Assembly: GCA_947683425.1 (NCBI GenBank)
Contig: CANTUQ010000073.1
Location: forward strand, 12,731,501-12,795,500
Direction of reading: 5' to 3'
From: Excoecaria cochinchinensis
Taxonomy: Eukaryota; Streptophyta; Magnoliopsida; Malpighiales; Euphorbiaceae
DNA length: 64,000 bases
In this document: piece after piece, positions 44,594 through 54,424 of the stretch
How positions within the stretch are numbered: the stretch's first letter is position 1
How the letters are laid out: each line of letters opens with the position of its first letter
The notes under the pieces: model-generated
Told to the model about the DNA's origin: nothing
Seen by the model: the letters and a program-made list of their open reading frames with translations, nothing else
Database searches by the model: none
Made by a program: the position numbers and the translations under genes

Positions 44594-45065
44594 GTCACGG
44601 TGGCAAGGGATTTGGTTACCACCGTGACCAAAGGAAGTTGCATTTTGGATTCTGTTTGGTGCACATGTCACGGTGGCAAGGTATCTGGTTGTCACCGTGA
44701 CCAGATGAGGAGAGCATTCTGAATTGGTAGAAATGGTATGTCACGGTGACAATGATTTTAGTTGTTACCGTGACCATTGGGTAAGTTACATTCTGATTGT
44801 GATGAGTGCATATGTCACGGTGGTAATGGTGTTTATTGTCACCATGACCAACTGTGGATGACATTCTGTTTTCAAGGTTGGATATGTCACGGTGGCAATG
44901 AAATTCATTGTGACCGTGACGTGTTGAACTTTCGATTCTATTTTGAGAGAGTGGTATGTCACGGTAGCAACTGATTTCATTGCCACCGTGACCTCTTGGT
45001 GGTCCAATTCTGGAATACAAATGTTAGGTATGTCACGGTGGCAACCATTTGGTTACCACCGTGAC
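44594..45065. repeat. Seven-palindrome phased array, Athila-B internal
   Basis: Seven ~35-bp palindromes start at 44594, 44667, 44740, 44814, 44886, 44958 and 45032: spacings 73, 73, 74, 72, 72, 74. Arms follow GTCACGGTGGCAA...TTGYCACCGTGAC. Starts about 225 bp after the end of pol and ends 15-20 bp before a TATA-like CTTTTAAAATCC. Same number and phase as in Athila-A. Confidence 0.93.
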
Positions 45066-45222
45066 CCCCGCGCAAAAATCTTTTAAAATCCCAGTTTTCT
45101 TTATGTTTTTCTCACTCTCCCACACAACACTCACTCTCTCTAATTGCACATCTCGTTTTTCTCTGCTCTATTTGTGTTTCTCGTTTCCTTTCTTGGCTAT
45201 AATCTTTGAGATTCTACAACAA
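45066..45222 (+). promoter_or_regulatory. Putative internal promoter and exon 1 of the Athila-B accessory gene
   Basis: CTTTTAAAATCCCAGTTTT follows the array. Then comes a pyrimidine-rich, start-site-like CTCACTCTCCCACACAACA and an untranslated exon ending CTACAACAA at 45222. Conserved with Athila-A (14786-14941). Promoter role inferred. Confidence 0.5.
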
Positions 45223-45911
45223 GTAAGTAATTTTCTCTTTCTTTTACTTTAATTTTATTTTTGTTTTTCTCCTCCTCTCGTTCCCTATTCTCATTCGTTC
45301 TCCATCGTTATGCTTTTCTTGTTTGCTTTGTCCAAATATTTCGTTTTGTCCTCTGGTATTGCTTTGAAATCTTGATGTGAATCCTCTTAATTCTTACTTT
45401 CCTTCTTAATTTTTAGGCTTAAATTCTGAACGTGAATGATTGGGAAGTAGGAGTTTAGGGCGTAATTTGTGCACAACTTGGGTTGATGATTTTACTCAGA
45501 TTTTGGATTGGACTTGACTTTTATCGATCTTGAACTATTTGTTATTCATTGTATTGTTGCTAATTGCCAATTTGGGAGGTTGTTAGTGCCCTTGGTTTCC
45601 AATTCCAGTGCGTTTAAGTGCTGCATACCAAGTGCTTGATAAAATATTTCTATGAACTGATTTTCCAGATTTTGCAATTTTTAACATTTTGGAATGCTGA
45701 GTTTTATTTGCCCTGATGCTTAATTGTGATTTAAGGTTGTCATTGCATACTCTTAACCTCTTTATGAGTTGATATCACTTTGTTAAAATCAAGCCCATTT
45801 GGAGGATGAATATGTTTGGGTAGAATGGATTGTTTATCGATGAGTAAATTTGTAGCCATTGTTTGTTTAAACTTAGATTGTTATTGAAATTGGCTAATTG
45901 TTTTCGTGCAG
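45223..45911 (+). other. Predicted 689-bp intron creating the accessory start codon
   Basis: Donor CAA|GTAAGTAA, acceptor TTTTCGTGCAG|TGGCTCC. The start ATG is A45222 joined to TG 45912-45913, giving ACAACAATGGC, a good plant initiation context. Same length as in Athila-A. Confidence 0.75.
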
Positions 45912-47010
45912 TGGCTCCAAAAAGAAAAAGTTCTGCTCTAGCTTCTTGTTCTACCAGTCAACCACCCAGCCAAGATTCAGTGGACATTTCCAAGGTACGA
46001 TCATGGGTTCCGGGTAATAGAAAGGTTGCTTATGCTCTCTTCACCAAATGCTCGTACATCCCAACGAGCTATTTGGATTTTGGATTGTTGGAGAAACTCG
46101 GAATAAAAAATGAAGTCCAGCGGCTTATCGCCAACATTGGCTGGGAGCGGGTTTTCTTGCTTAATGAGAAAGTTTATCCTACTTTGACAAGAGACTTTGT
46201 GTCGACTATCACCTGTCGACCAGGCCGAGACCTTATCCATGATCCAGGTTTTGTTTCGTTCTTCTTGGACACTATAGAATATAACATCACTTTTCATGAA
46301 TTTTCAGAGTATCTTGGTTTTCCACACCTAGTGCCGGATTGTTACAGTGGCTATGATAAAGATGGTGCATGGGGTATAATTAGAGACGCGGTGACTGCCA
46401 CACAATATGTCTCGGGCAAAACTAAATCACATCATTTAGACAGCCATATTCTGCGAATCCTACATCGGTTTTTCTCATTATCTCTTTTAAGTCACGTGGA
46501 TTCAGCAGGCCAAGTTAATCTCCCTGAAGCTCTGTTTCTCGCATGCATGGTGCGGGGTGTCCGAATTAATGGCACCACGCATGTCTGGCATAAATTTGAA
46601 GAAATGCAATGGCACTAAAAAAAAGTGAAAAAGATTTGGTCACAGCCATTGCAAAGCGTGTCCATCACCCCTTGAAAAAGTACAAATCGTTACCTTCCAT
46701 TGCTACAATTGATCAGAAGATGCTCACAAATATGAAGGTCATAGTGAAGGATGTGACGACAGCTGACGGCTTTCGATTGTCCACTCGTGACGAGTATCTG
46801 CAAGGCATTGAGCGAGGTCTGGGAGGCTTGCCACGCGAGAATGAGGAGGATCCTGAGGCACCAGCTCCTCCAGCCCCTTAGCACCAGCAGCTTTCCTCCG
46901 CGCAGTATGACGCGATTATGGAGCGTATAGATTAGGTGCTTTTGGGACTTTCGTCTTTGACGGCACGGTTTGATGCCCATTTTCCACCACCACCACCGCC
47001 AGAGGACTGA
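45912..47010 (+). pseudogene. Athila-B accessory ORF after pol, exon 2
   Basis: Homologue of the Athila-A accessory protein: APKRKSSALASCSTSQPPSQ, KCSYIPTSYLDFGLL, LIANIGWERVFLLNEKVYP, ITCRPGRDL, FSEYLGFPHLVPDCYSGYD, SHILRILHRFFSLSLLSH, LACMVRGVRINGTTH. More decayed than Athila-A: TAA at 46617 followed by a ~13-bp loss that shifts the frame, TAG 46879, TAG about 46933, and loss of some 14 codons in the glutamine-rich tail. Ends in a proline run and TGA 47008. No signal peptide or membrane segment seen. Confidence 0.78.
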
Positions 47011-48705
47011 CCAGGGAGAAATACTATCTTTTGTTTTATTTTATTTTTCATTTTGTTTTGTAATATTGAAACTTGCTGGGGACAACAAGATATTGTGTGT
47101 GGGGTAGGGGAGTAACTCTAACTTTTTATATGTAACTAACATCTTATTATGTTTGTTTATTTTTTGTTTTAGCTTTTGTGTACTTTCTTATATGTAACTA
47201 ATAGCTTATTATGTTTGTTTATTTTTGTTTTAGCTTTTGTGTACTTTATTGTTGTTGCCTGAATATCCCTATCTTAGCTTGGTTGGGTCTTAGTTATTCC
47301 TGTTGTGAAAGTTTTGAACTTTAATTTGAGAATGGTTTATCTTAAAAATTGATCTTAGCAAATGAGTAGTTCGAAGTTTTAGAAGCAAATTAATCTAAAT
47401 TAGTCATATATCTTGTAATTTCCAATCTTTTCTACACTATAGGCTTGTTTGTGAAAATTTGAAAAATCCAGTGCGTAAAAGTTTTTGAGTGAAGGAATTT
47501 TAGGATAGTTAGAACCTTCCTCATCACCCTTCGAAACATCATAACAACTCAAGCAAGTTTAGGACATGATCTAGGCAATTTCTTTCTTTGGTAACCATTT
47601 TAAATAGCTTTTGACCTACCTATTTACTTCATTTCTATTGCTAGCCCCGTTGAGCTGATTTAGTATGCTAAAAGCATACTATGCATTTTTCTTTGTTACA
47701 CTATTATTTTACCATTTAACCTAAAAGCCTTTGACTATCCTTTCTAAGAATTGGCCACTCTAGGATTGGGTTGGGATAACATTGAAAGTTGAATTAGGGT
47801 ATTTATTGTGAAAATAGTGTGGGAGTGAGAAGAATTGTGAAACATTGGGGTGTTGTCTAGTATATCGTTTAAGTTCCCTTTAATGGAGTCAAATTTGTGG
47901 TAGGAAAATCGAGGTTTTGGGTATCTCATCATGAAAATAAAAATAAAAAAAATAAAAAAAAAAAAGATAAAAGAAAAGAAAAAGAAGTTGATGAGTTGTT
48001 GATTATTGTTAATCTTGGAGTTAGTTGATTATAGAAAAATTCGAGTGTGGGGTACCGTTAATTAGAAGAAGACATATTCATATTCATGGATATTTGGGTT
48101 TGAAAGATAAATTCATTAAGGAAGCTCATCACTTTGTTTTCTTGAGGTTTAATGTATTTCATGTTTGGGGAAGTTTAACTATGAGCAAATTGAAGGTAGG
48201 TCATGGAAAATTTCTGTTCAGTTTGGGTAGTGGAATTATAGGTAGAGTGGCTGACTCTTTATTTGATTTCCTTTACTATTCTTGTTAGCCAATTACCTAA
48301 CCCAACATTTCAACCTTGGAATAAGTCCTTTTGATCCTGTTCTTAATTTGAGTTGTTTAGTGGAGATGACCCTTGTGGTTCCAGTGCTAAAGGAGAGGCT
48401 TATGGTTATCTTTAGTTTTAAGTGCGAAACCTGTATGCAAATTTACTTGCATATTCATTCTCTTTGCTCAATTGCTGGAATGCATTGGTTGTTTTGTTTT
48501 GAAAATAGAAAATTTGTTTTGAGCCTAGCACACACACACGTGAAATTACTTGATATAAATTGATTTGAGAATTTGTAACTAAGACCCTTCTGCTTTGTGC
48601 TATGACAGTTGTTAAGTATTCGTATTCTGAGTTAGAGTTTGAAATTTTAGGAATGTGGATAATTCATTTACTCGAGGATGAGCAAAGTCTAAGTGTGGGG
48701 TATTT
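47011..48705 (+). other. Athila-B 3' UTR and polypurine tract
   Basis: 1.7 kb, homologous to 12942-11293 of Athila-A, with no supported gene. It has a ~90-bp tandem duplication at about 47120-47240 (ATATGTAACTAA...TTTGTGTACTTT twice) and an A/G-rich run at 47936-47990. It ends AAGTGTGGGGTATTT, the likely polypurine tract, against the LTR at 48706. Confidence 0.7.
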
Positions 48706-48898
48706 TGATAACTTCAATATAGTACTTAGTTTTAATAGTATTTTCGTATGATTTTTGGGAGTTTAGTTGTGTTTTTTTGTCATGTTATGTTTCCTTTAGG
48801 TTAATTTTGCTAATCTTAGTCAAATTGGAATTTTTATGCATTATAGATAGCTTTTTGATGGAGTTTGATTTGTCTTTGCAGGTGTGGTTCTAGGTACC

Positions 48899-49139
48899 TC
48901 ATGGTCACAACCAAATTGGTTGTGACCATGACATAAAAAGGAATTGAAAACAGGAGCTGACTTACATGGGTCACGGTCACAACAAAACTCATTATGACCG
49001 TGACATAGAGATCCATTAGACAGAAGCTAAAGTTGAAGACGTCACGGTGGCAACATATTTCATTGCCACCGTGACCCCTCTCCTGTGCGCAACGTTCTCA
49101 ACACCTCACGGTGGCAACAGATTTCATTGCCACCGTGAC
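48899..49139. repeat. Four-palindrome array in Athila-B 3' LTR
   Basis: Palindromes start at 48899, 48971, 49042 and 49106 (72, 71, 64 bp), as in the 5' LTR. In the first one both arms differ from the 5' LTR copy in a matched way: TCATGG...CCATGA here, TCACGG...CCGTGA there. Confidence 0.92.
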
Positions 49140-49150
49140 CACTCTGACAC

Positions 49151-49158
49151 TATATAAA
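49151..49158 (+). promoter_or_regulatory. TATA box of Athila-B 3' LTR
   Basis: CACTATATAAATG, 11 bp after the palindrome array. Confidence 0.8.
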
Positions 49159-50350
49159 TGTATTTTTTCTGTTTGGCTAGGGTTCTGAATTATTTAGTTT
49201 AGTTTTTCATATTAGTTTTGGGATTTACGATTTTTCTGAACTTTTCTTGTATTCTGAATTTTAGGTTTCCAATTTTTGTCTTTAGTTTTGAATTAGAAAT
49301 CAAGAATATTTCATCAGATTCACATAATTTATTTTCAAGAGAGTTTTATTTTTGGGTTTCTAGAATTTTGAATTTAATTCTCCATTGAAGATCCAAAGAA
49401 GAAGATTGAAGAACGTGGGATTTAACCGGGATTTTTGCCTCAATGAATTTCTGGGTTTATTCTTTCCTTTATTCTTTTGATTTTGTAATGGATCGTGAGT
49501 AGTCTTTTAGTTGTTTAGGGGATCTCTAAATCCCCTACCCTTGATGTGAATTCTGAACATGCTTTGATATTCAATATATGAAAGAAAGGTTTATTTTACT
49601 GGTTCTTATTGTCAAATCATGAGATGTATATTTTAAAGTTAATTTTCAGTTTTGATGAATGACTTAATTCATGTATCTTTATTAGTTATTGAGTTGTATG
49701 GATTGAATGTCATGATCAATTATATTCAGATTTTCTGTCATGTTTGCTGTATCATTTGGATTGCTCCGGAATGGGAATCTAGATGTGTAGGTTTTCATGG
49801 TTTAAGATTGGAGTGAGGAGTGAAATAATTAGGTTTTGGGTTGTTTGGCTCCGGAATGGGAAAGCAAACCAAACTCAAGATTTTAGACCCGTGCTTAGGC
49901 TAGTTGTAGGGCTTGCTCCAGAATGGGACGTCATGCAAATAGAATAGCTTGCTCCGGAATGGGACGCTTGGGTTAAGAGGGTTATCCCGATTTCTTTCAT
50001 ATAGGATTCTTAGATTAATTTTATTCACATTTGGGTATGGGGTGGATGAGTGAACCTGAGCAACGTTCTTTTCATTCTTGAATTTTTCGCTTGTTTTATT
50101 CTGTTTTCAGTTTTTGTTATCAGTTTTTGCTGTTAGCTTTATTTGTTTACTTTTCACTTGCTTTTTAGCTGTTTAATTCTTTTGTTTTTAATCAATAGAT
50201 TACTAAATCAATTCAAACTTTTGGGAATTCTTTAGATACATTTGATTTTCTTCACTTACACACACAATCCCTTCTGTACGATAACTCGGGGTCTTAATTT
50301 TACCCCACTGTATTACTTGCCGATTCAGTACACTTACTGAGATCGCGTCA

Positions 50351-50355
50351 GTGGT
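50351..50355. repeat. Target-site duplication GTGGT, right of Athila-B
   Basis: Second GTGGT; Ogre-1 3' UTR resumes at 50356. Confidence 0.92.
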
Positions 50356-51030
50356 CAGAGAGCATTACAACCCATGACATCTCACACTGTGCAAGCCGAG
50401 ATGAGGCCAGCGGGGGACATGCGATAGAACAAATCGCAACAGAGGATGCAATTAGACAACACTTCACCTCACACCATGCAGGCCGAGATGAGGCTAGCGG
50501 AACAGATCAGTCGCCACACAGACCGACATGAGGTTAGTCGGGCAAGTGCGATAGAATAAATCGCAATCGAGATGGGGTTAGATAACACCGCATCTCACAG
50601 ACACCGTGCAAGCCGAGATGAGGCCAACAAAACAGAATAGCCATCATGCAAGGTGAGATGAGGCCAGTGGAACAGAACAACCATCGTGCATGTCGAGATG
50701 TGGACAGCGGGGCACACGCAATAGAACAGATCGCAACGGGGATTATGGTTAGAAAACACTGCATCTCACAACCACCGTGCAAGCCGAGATGAGGCCAGCG
50801 GGGCGCACATGATAGAACAAATCGCAACTGAGTTGTAGTTGGATAACACTGCCTCCCGTGACTCTCAGTTACCGGGCAGACCGAGACGAGGCCCACCGGA
50901 AGGAGATGAGAGAACACTCGCTTCCACACAACTTCGAGAAGGTAAGGCCTGCCTCAGGTACGCATTTCTTCCTTTTGTCCTTTCAATTTTGGTTCATCTA
51001 AACACTAGTGTCCCCAAAATTGGGGGCAAC
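50356..51030 (+). repeat. Ogre-1 3' UTR with degenerate tandem repeats and polypurine tract
   Basis: Repeated words AAGCCGAGATGAGGCCAGCG and GATAGAACAAATCGCAAC recur irregularly to about 50900. They are the reverse complement of words in the Ogre-2 arrays at 60848-62400. The last bases, CCAAAATTGGGGGCAAC, abut the LTR and probably hold the polypurine tract; the mirror copy is at 60746-60762. The open frame at 50839-51069 is not supported. Confidence 0.8.
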
Positions 51031-51210
51031 TATAGACACCGGGTCCTGAGGCAGTCCAGATCAGAGTAACCCGATGAAGAAGCTAAGTTGGTTTCGCATA
51101 CGTGATGAAAGTTGTGGGTGCTCATTCTCCAATTTTATGAGGATCGAAAATTTTTTGGGTGAACGGGAGATTTCAAAGAATCAAAAACCTTGAAAATTGG
51201 AATTTTGGTC

Positions 51211-51510
51211 CACAGACGGTCTGCCCGTCTGTGGTAGGTAGGCCCGTCGCTCGTGCAATGGACCCGTTGCTCGTTGACGAGCACCGGCTGTCGCTCGGCG
51301 GTGTGCCCGTCGCTCGATCCGAGAGGTGCCTGTCGCTCACTTGAGCGATGCCCGTCACTCGGCCCGAGCGGCGCCCGTTGCTTGGTCGAGCGATGCCCCG
51401 CGAGTTGCTATTGCGCAACGTGTGAGGCTGCCAATCAAATAACCGTTGTTGCCCTTTTCGCCGACGGCCGTCGGTCATCCAACGACGCCCACCAGTCGTT
51501 GATTTTGCAG
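51211..51510. repeat. GC-rich palindromic island of Ogre-1 LTR
   Basis: Opens with the hairpin CACAGACGG..CCGTCTGTG (51211-51233). Many CCCGTCGCTCG, GAGCGATG and TTGACGAGC half-sites follow. It lies about 210 bp upstream of the LTR TATA box. The same GACGG/CCCGTC cores occur in the internal divergent region at 25024-25289. Confidence 0.8.
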
Positions 51511-51719
51511 CCTTAACTGCCGAAGTTTGGGTGAGATTTACAAGATTTACAAAACATCCAAAATATCTTTTTAATCTCCAAAATCTTTTCAAATATTTTT
51601 AAAAGATTGGATTTGATGTTGAAATATTCTGAATATTTTTTGGTTTTGATTTGATTTCGGAAAATCCTCTTCAAATCTAAATTTAAAATTTAAATTTATT
51701 TGAAATTTCTTCCTAAATC

Positions 51720-51728
51720 TATAAATAG
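51720..51728 (+). promoter_or_regulatory. TATA box of Ogre-1 LTR
   Basis: TCTATAAATAGGTG is a strong plant TATA match; likely promoter for the genomic RNA of this element. Confidence 0.75.
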
Positions 51729-53562
51729 GTGAAAGGGATTCAGTTTTCGGGGTTGAAAGATTTTGTTGAAAAACTATTGATTAGAAAACTTTTTATTAAA
51801 AAACTGAAGCTTAGTAATTTTCCATAGAGCGTTTTGTTTTCAATTTCTACAAAAAGAATTTTCTTTCAAAATTTATTATTTTTTATTTTATTTTATTCTC
51901 GAATTATGCTAATCCGAGGAAACGAGATCCATTTATTTTCATCAATCTAGCTAATTCAGATATTCATCGCTGTCAAAATTTCAAGAATGAGAGAATAGTT
52001 TCCTTCTCTTGGTTTATTTTTCAAACTGAGATTTTTGCAACCAAAAATCTCTCCCGATCGCGTGATCACAATCCGATCGTTGTAGAACTTGAGGAGTCAA
52101 AATCTTACAACGTTCACCTTCACGAGGTAAATATCCGAGGGTAAACATTCTGGAACTATTACTTTGAATTCAATTATTTTTGGTGATTTCTTGCATAAAA
52201 ATTTACTTTTATTCAAATTGAACAAAAAGAAATTTTAATTTTGGGTTCATTTTCGGGAACAGAGTTGTCCGACGAGCATAAGGACCACTGATGGCTGTCG
52301 CTCAATCGAGCGACGGGCCGTTGATGGTTGTCCTTATGCCCGTCTATTGCTCCCAGGGACGCCCGTCGGTCACGCGTCTTAGGCCGTCCTTGGGCCTTTT
52401 TTCCCATTTGATTCCTTTTCTTCTTTTCTTTTGTTTTAAATAGTGTTCTTATTCAATTTCTTCCATTTTTTTTCCTCATCATTTAATTTCATATTTATTT
52501 TGGTTCTTTAAATTTACACTAACGCGTTCTTTATTTTGTGAGTTATTATTTTGAATTGGTTGGTGGATTTGGAGCCATTTGGTGTAGAATCTACTGCAAA
52601 GACCTAAGGGTTTTCTCCCGGGTTCATTTTCTGGACTTTATCCTTTTTTATTTTTTATTTTCTTCAATCATATCGTTATTGTGAACAATACCCTTTTTAT
52701 ATTATCCCGCTAATATAAAAATGTTTAAATATTTTTAGTAATAAATTGGGACTTTTGTAAATTGAGAACCAATGTCCAATTTTTCTAACAAATAAAAATC
52801 AATATCTCAAAGTTATTTTGTAATAAATATGCATGCGAGGACCAATGTCCTCACTCCTAATGTACATCCCATTTTATGCATGCCTTGTATTTTATTTACA
52901 ATGGGGGTTGTATTCCGCCCCTAGTTTTATTGTAATCTATCTTTAGATGCTTTATTTTAGTTATGCTTTATTTACAGCTTTCCCTGAATGGACATTTGTG
53001 CTTTAATTTAACTGCATTGAATTGAATGAGGAACGGGATGGAACGATAAATTCAAAACTCAAATATAAACTTAATCAAGGTATGAATAAATGGGAAGTCC
53101 CGAACCTACTCAAGTCTTCGGGCTCAATGAGGCGAGAGGGCCACCTTAGAATTCTGTTGGGGTGGAAGCCTCCAAGACACCTCTTGTGACCCATAAAAAG
53201 GCTTAAAATTGCACAGTCCTAGGCGCCAAGAGGTGAGAGAGCCATCCTAATGTTCTATTAGGGTGGATGCCTCTAAGACACCCCTGGTTTGCCCAAGCGT
53301 GAGGCTAGAGGACCATCCTATCATTAGGGTGGAAGCCTCCAAGACACATCCGGCTTGCCTATAATGGACATAGCAGCGCTGTCTTAGGCTCATTGAGGCT
53401 AGACGACCTTTTCCAATGTTCTATTGGGTGGCGACTCCAAGAAACCTCCGTGTTGCCCAAAATGGACGCACTTGTAATTTCTTACAAGTTTTCATGAACC
53501 TCATCCCGAAGGCCCTAAAAGTGGGCGGGTTGGGGCACCCCGGGGTTCAGCGCACGTCACAG

Positions 53563-53580
53563 TGGCGACTCCACTGGGGA
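53563..53580 (+). other. Primer-binding site of Ogre-1 (second copy)
   Basis: TGGCGACTCCACTGGGGA, two bases after the LTR end. Cleaner than the copy at 1523. Its presence after a 3'-type LTR is the key evidence for the tandem layout. Confidence 0.85.
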
Positions 53581-54424
53581 CACTTAAAAGAGATTTCACT
53601 TCGCAAGTACCTTGGTTAAAATTTACAATTGAGTTTTAATTTAAAAACTTTCATCATTTTTTCGAAACTGCATTGCATCTCATTAGAGCCTTAGATCTAT
53701 GCTAGTTTAGTCCCTCTTTTAGCCCCAGTGTGTTCCCAAAGCATGACTCTACATTCACTCAATGTAGGGAAGTGTTAAGGATAATCACCAGCCTAAGCCT
53801 CGTACCATCATGGTATATTAAATGGAGACCTGACCGGTCGTTACGCTCGTGATGAGCTAGACCCGTTGGCAGGGACCATACTTGGGTAGCCCTAAAGTAA
53901 CATCACCTTGACTAAAGCTCATGTAATGGAAATAGTTACTTCCCCTAAGTGGTATGAACCATAATACTATGCTTGCTGTATGGATCATTATGTATTGGAC
54001 AAACCCAGATAATTTGATTGGTCACCTAATCAAAGGCTTTCATGCCCCGATAGGCCCATGTCAACTTATTCGGAGTGCCTAAATACATAACGATCATAAC
54101 CCATGTGCCTGTGCATTAGTTAGGAGAGGTTATGCTGCCGGTTTTCCACCATGCACCATACGCATCCATCGGGTCCCCTATTGACCCATGGGCCAATCCC
54201 ATATAGGAAAGAGACTATGACCTCATGTGCGGGAGTAATAAGGTTGGAAGGACCTATGTGCTTGCATGTAATTTGTGGATGTTGCATAGCACGATCATGC
54301 ATTATATGTCATTCATGCATCACCCTAACGGGTATGTTTTGCAGCTATCATAGATCTGCCCAAGTAGTCAAGAGGTTCTCAAGGACAACTACACAAAAAT
54401 CCATTCTTTGAGCTACCAGAAAGG
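53581..54424 (+). other. Ogre-1 leader, second copy
   Basis: Near-identical to 1541-2381. No supported gene; the open frame 54151-54411 starts at GTG. Confidence 0.6.

Larger units (their letters stand above)
27467..50350 (+). mobile_element. Athila-B: Athila-type retrotransposon with nested chromovirus
   Basis: Complete element of about 13.25 kb once the nested chromovirus is removed. 5' LTR 27467-29102 plus 38737-38747 (1647 bp), primer site, gag-pol 38869-44369, seven-palindrome array, accessory gene 45066-47010, 3' UTR, 3' LTR 48706-50350 (1645 bp). Flanked by GTGGT duplications within the 3' UTR of Ogre-1. Confidence 0.95.
48706..50350 (+). repeat. Athila-B 3' LTR
   Basis: 1645 bp, TGATAACTTC to GATCGCGTCA. 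Contains the four-palindrome array (48899-49139), a TATA box TATATAAA at 49151-49158 and GCTCCGGAATGGGA-type repeats (49762-49968). Followed by GTGGT. Confidence 0.95.
51031..53561 (+). repeat. Ogre-1 LTR shared by two internal regions
   Basis: 2531 bp, from TATAGACACCGGGTCCTGAG (TG changed to TA) to GCGCACGTCACA. Its left side is an Ogre 3' UTR and polypurine tract, as for a 3' LTR; its right side is a primer site and gag, as for a 5' LTR. It holds a GC-rich palindrome island at 51211-51510 and a second, transcribed one at about 52262-52400. No gene. Confidence 0.9.

Noticed and set aside
44594..45065. Regular repeat-and-spacer pattern resembling a CRISPR array
   Set aside because: The DNA is plant nuclear, the units are symmetric palindromes with variable arms, the spacers are alike between element copies, and no cas genes exist. 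It is an element-internal palindrome array.
45912..47010. Accessory ORF as a retroviral-type envelope gene
   Set aside because: No signal peptide, no membrane segment and no cleavage-site pattern are visible; its position alone does not justify the label.
51031..53561. Middle LTR as an independent solo LTR
   Set aside because: It has Ogre 3' UTR plus polypurine tract on one side and primer site plus gag on the other, and no flanking 5-bp duplication.
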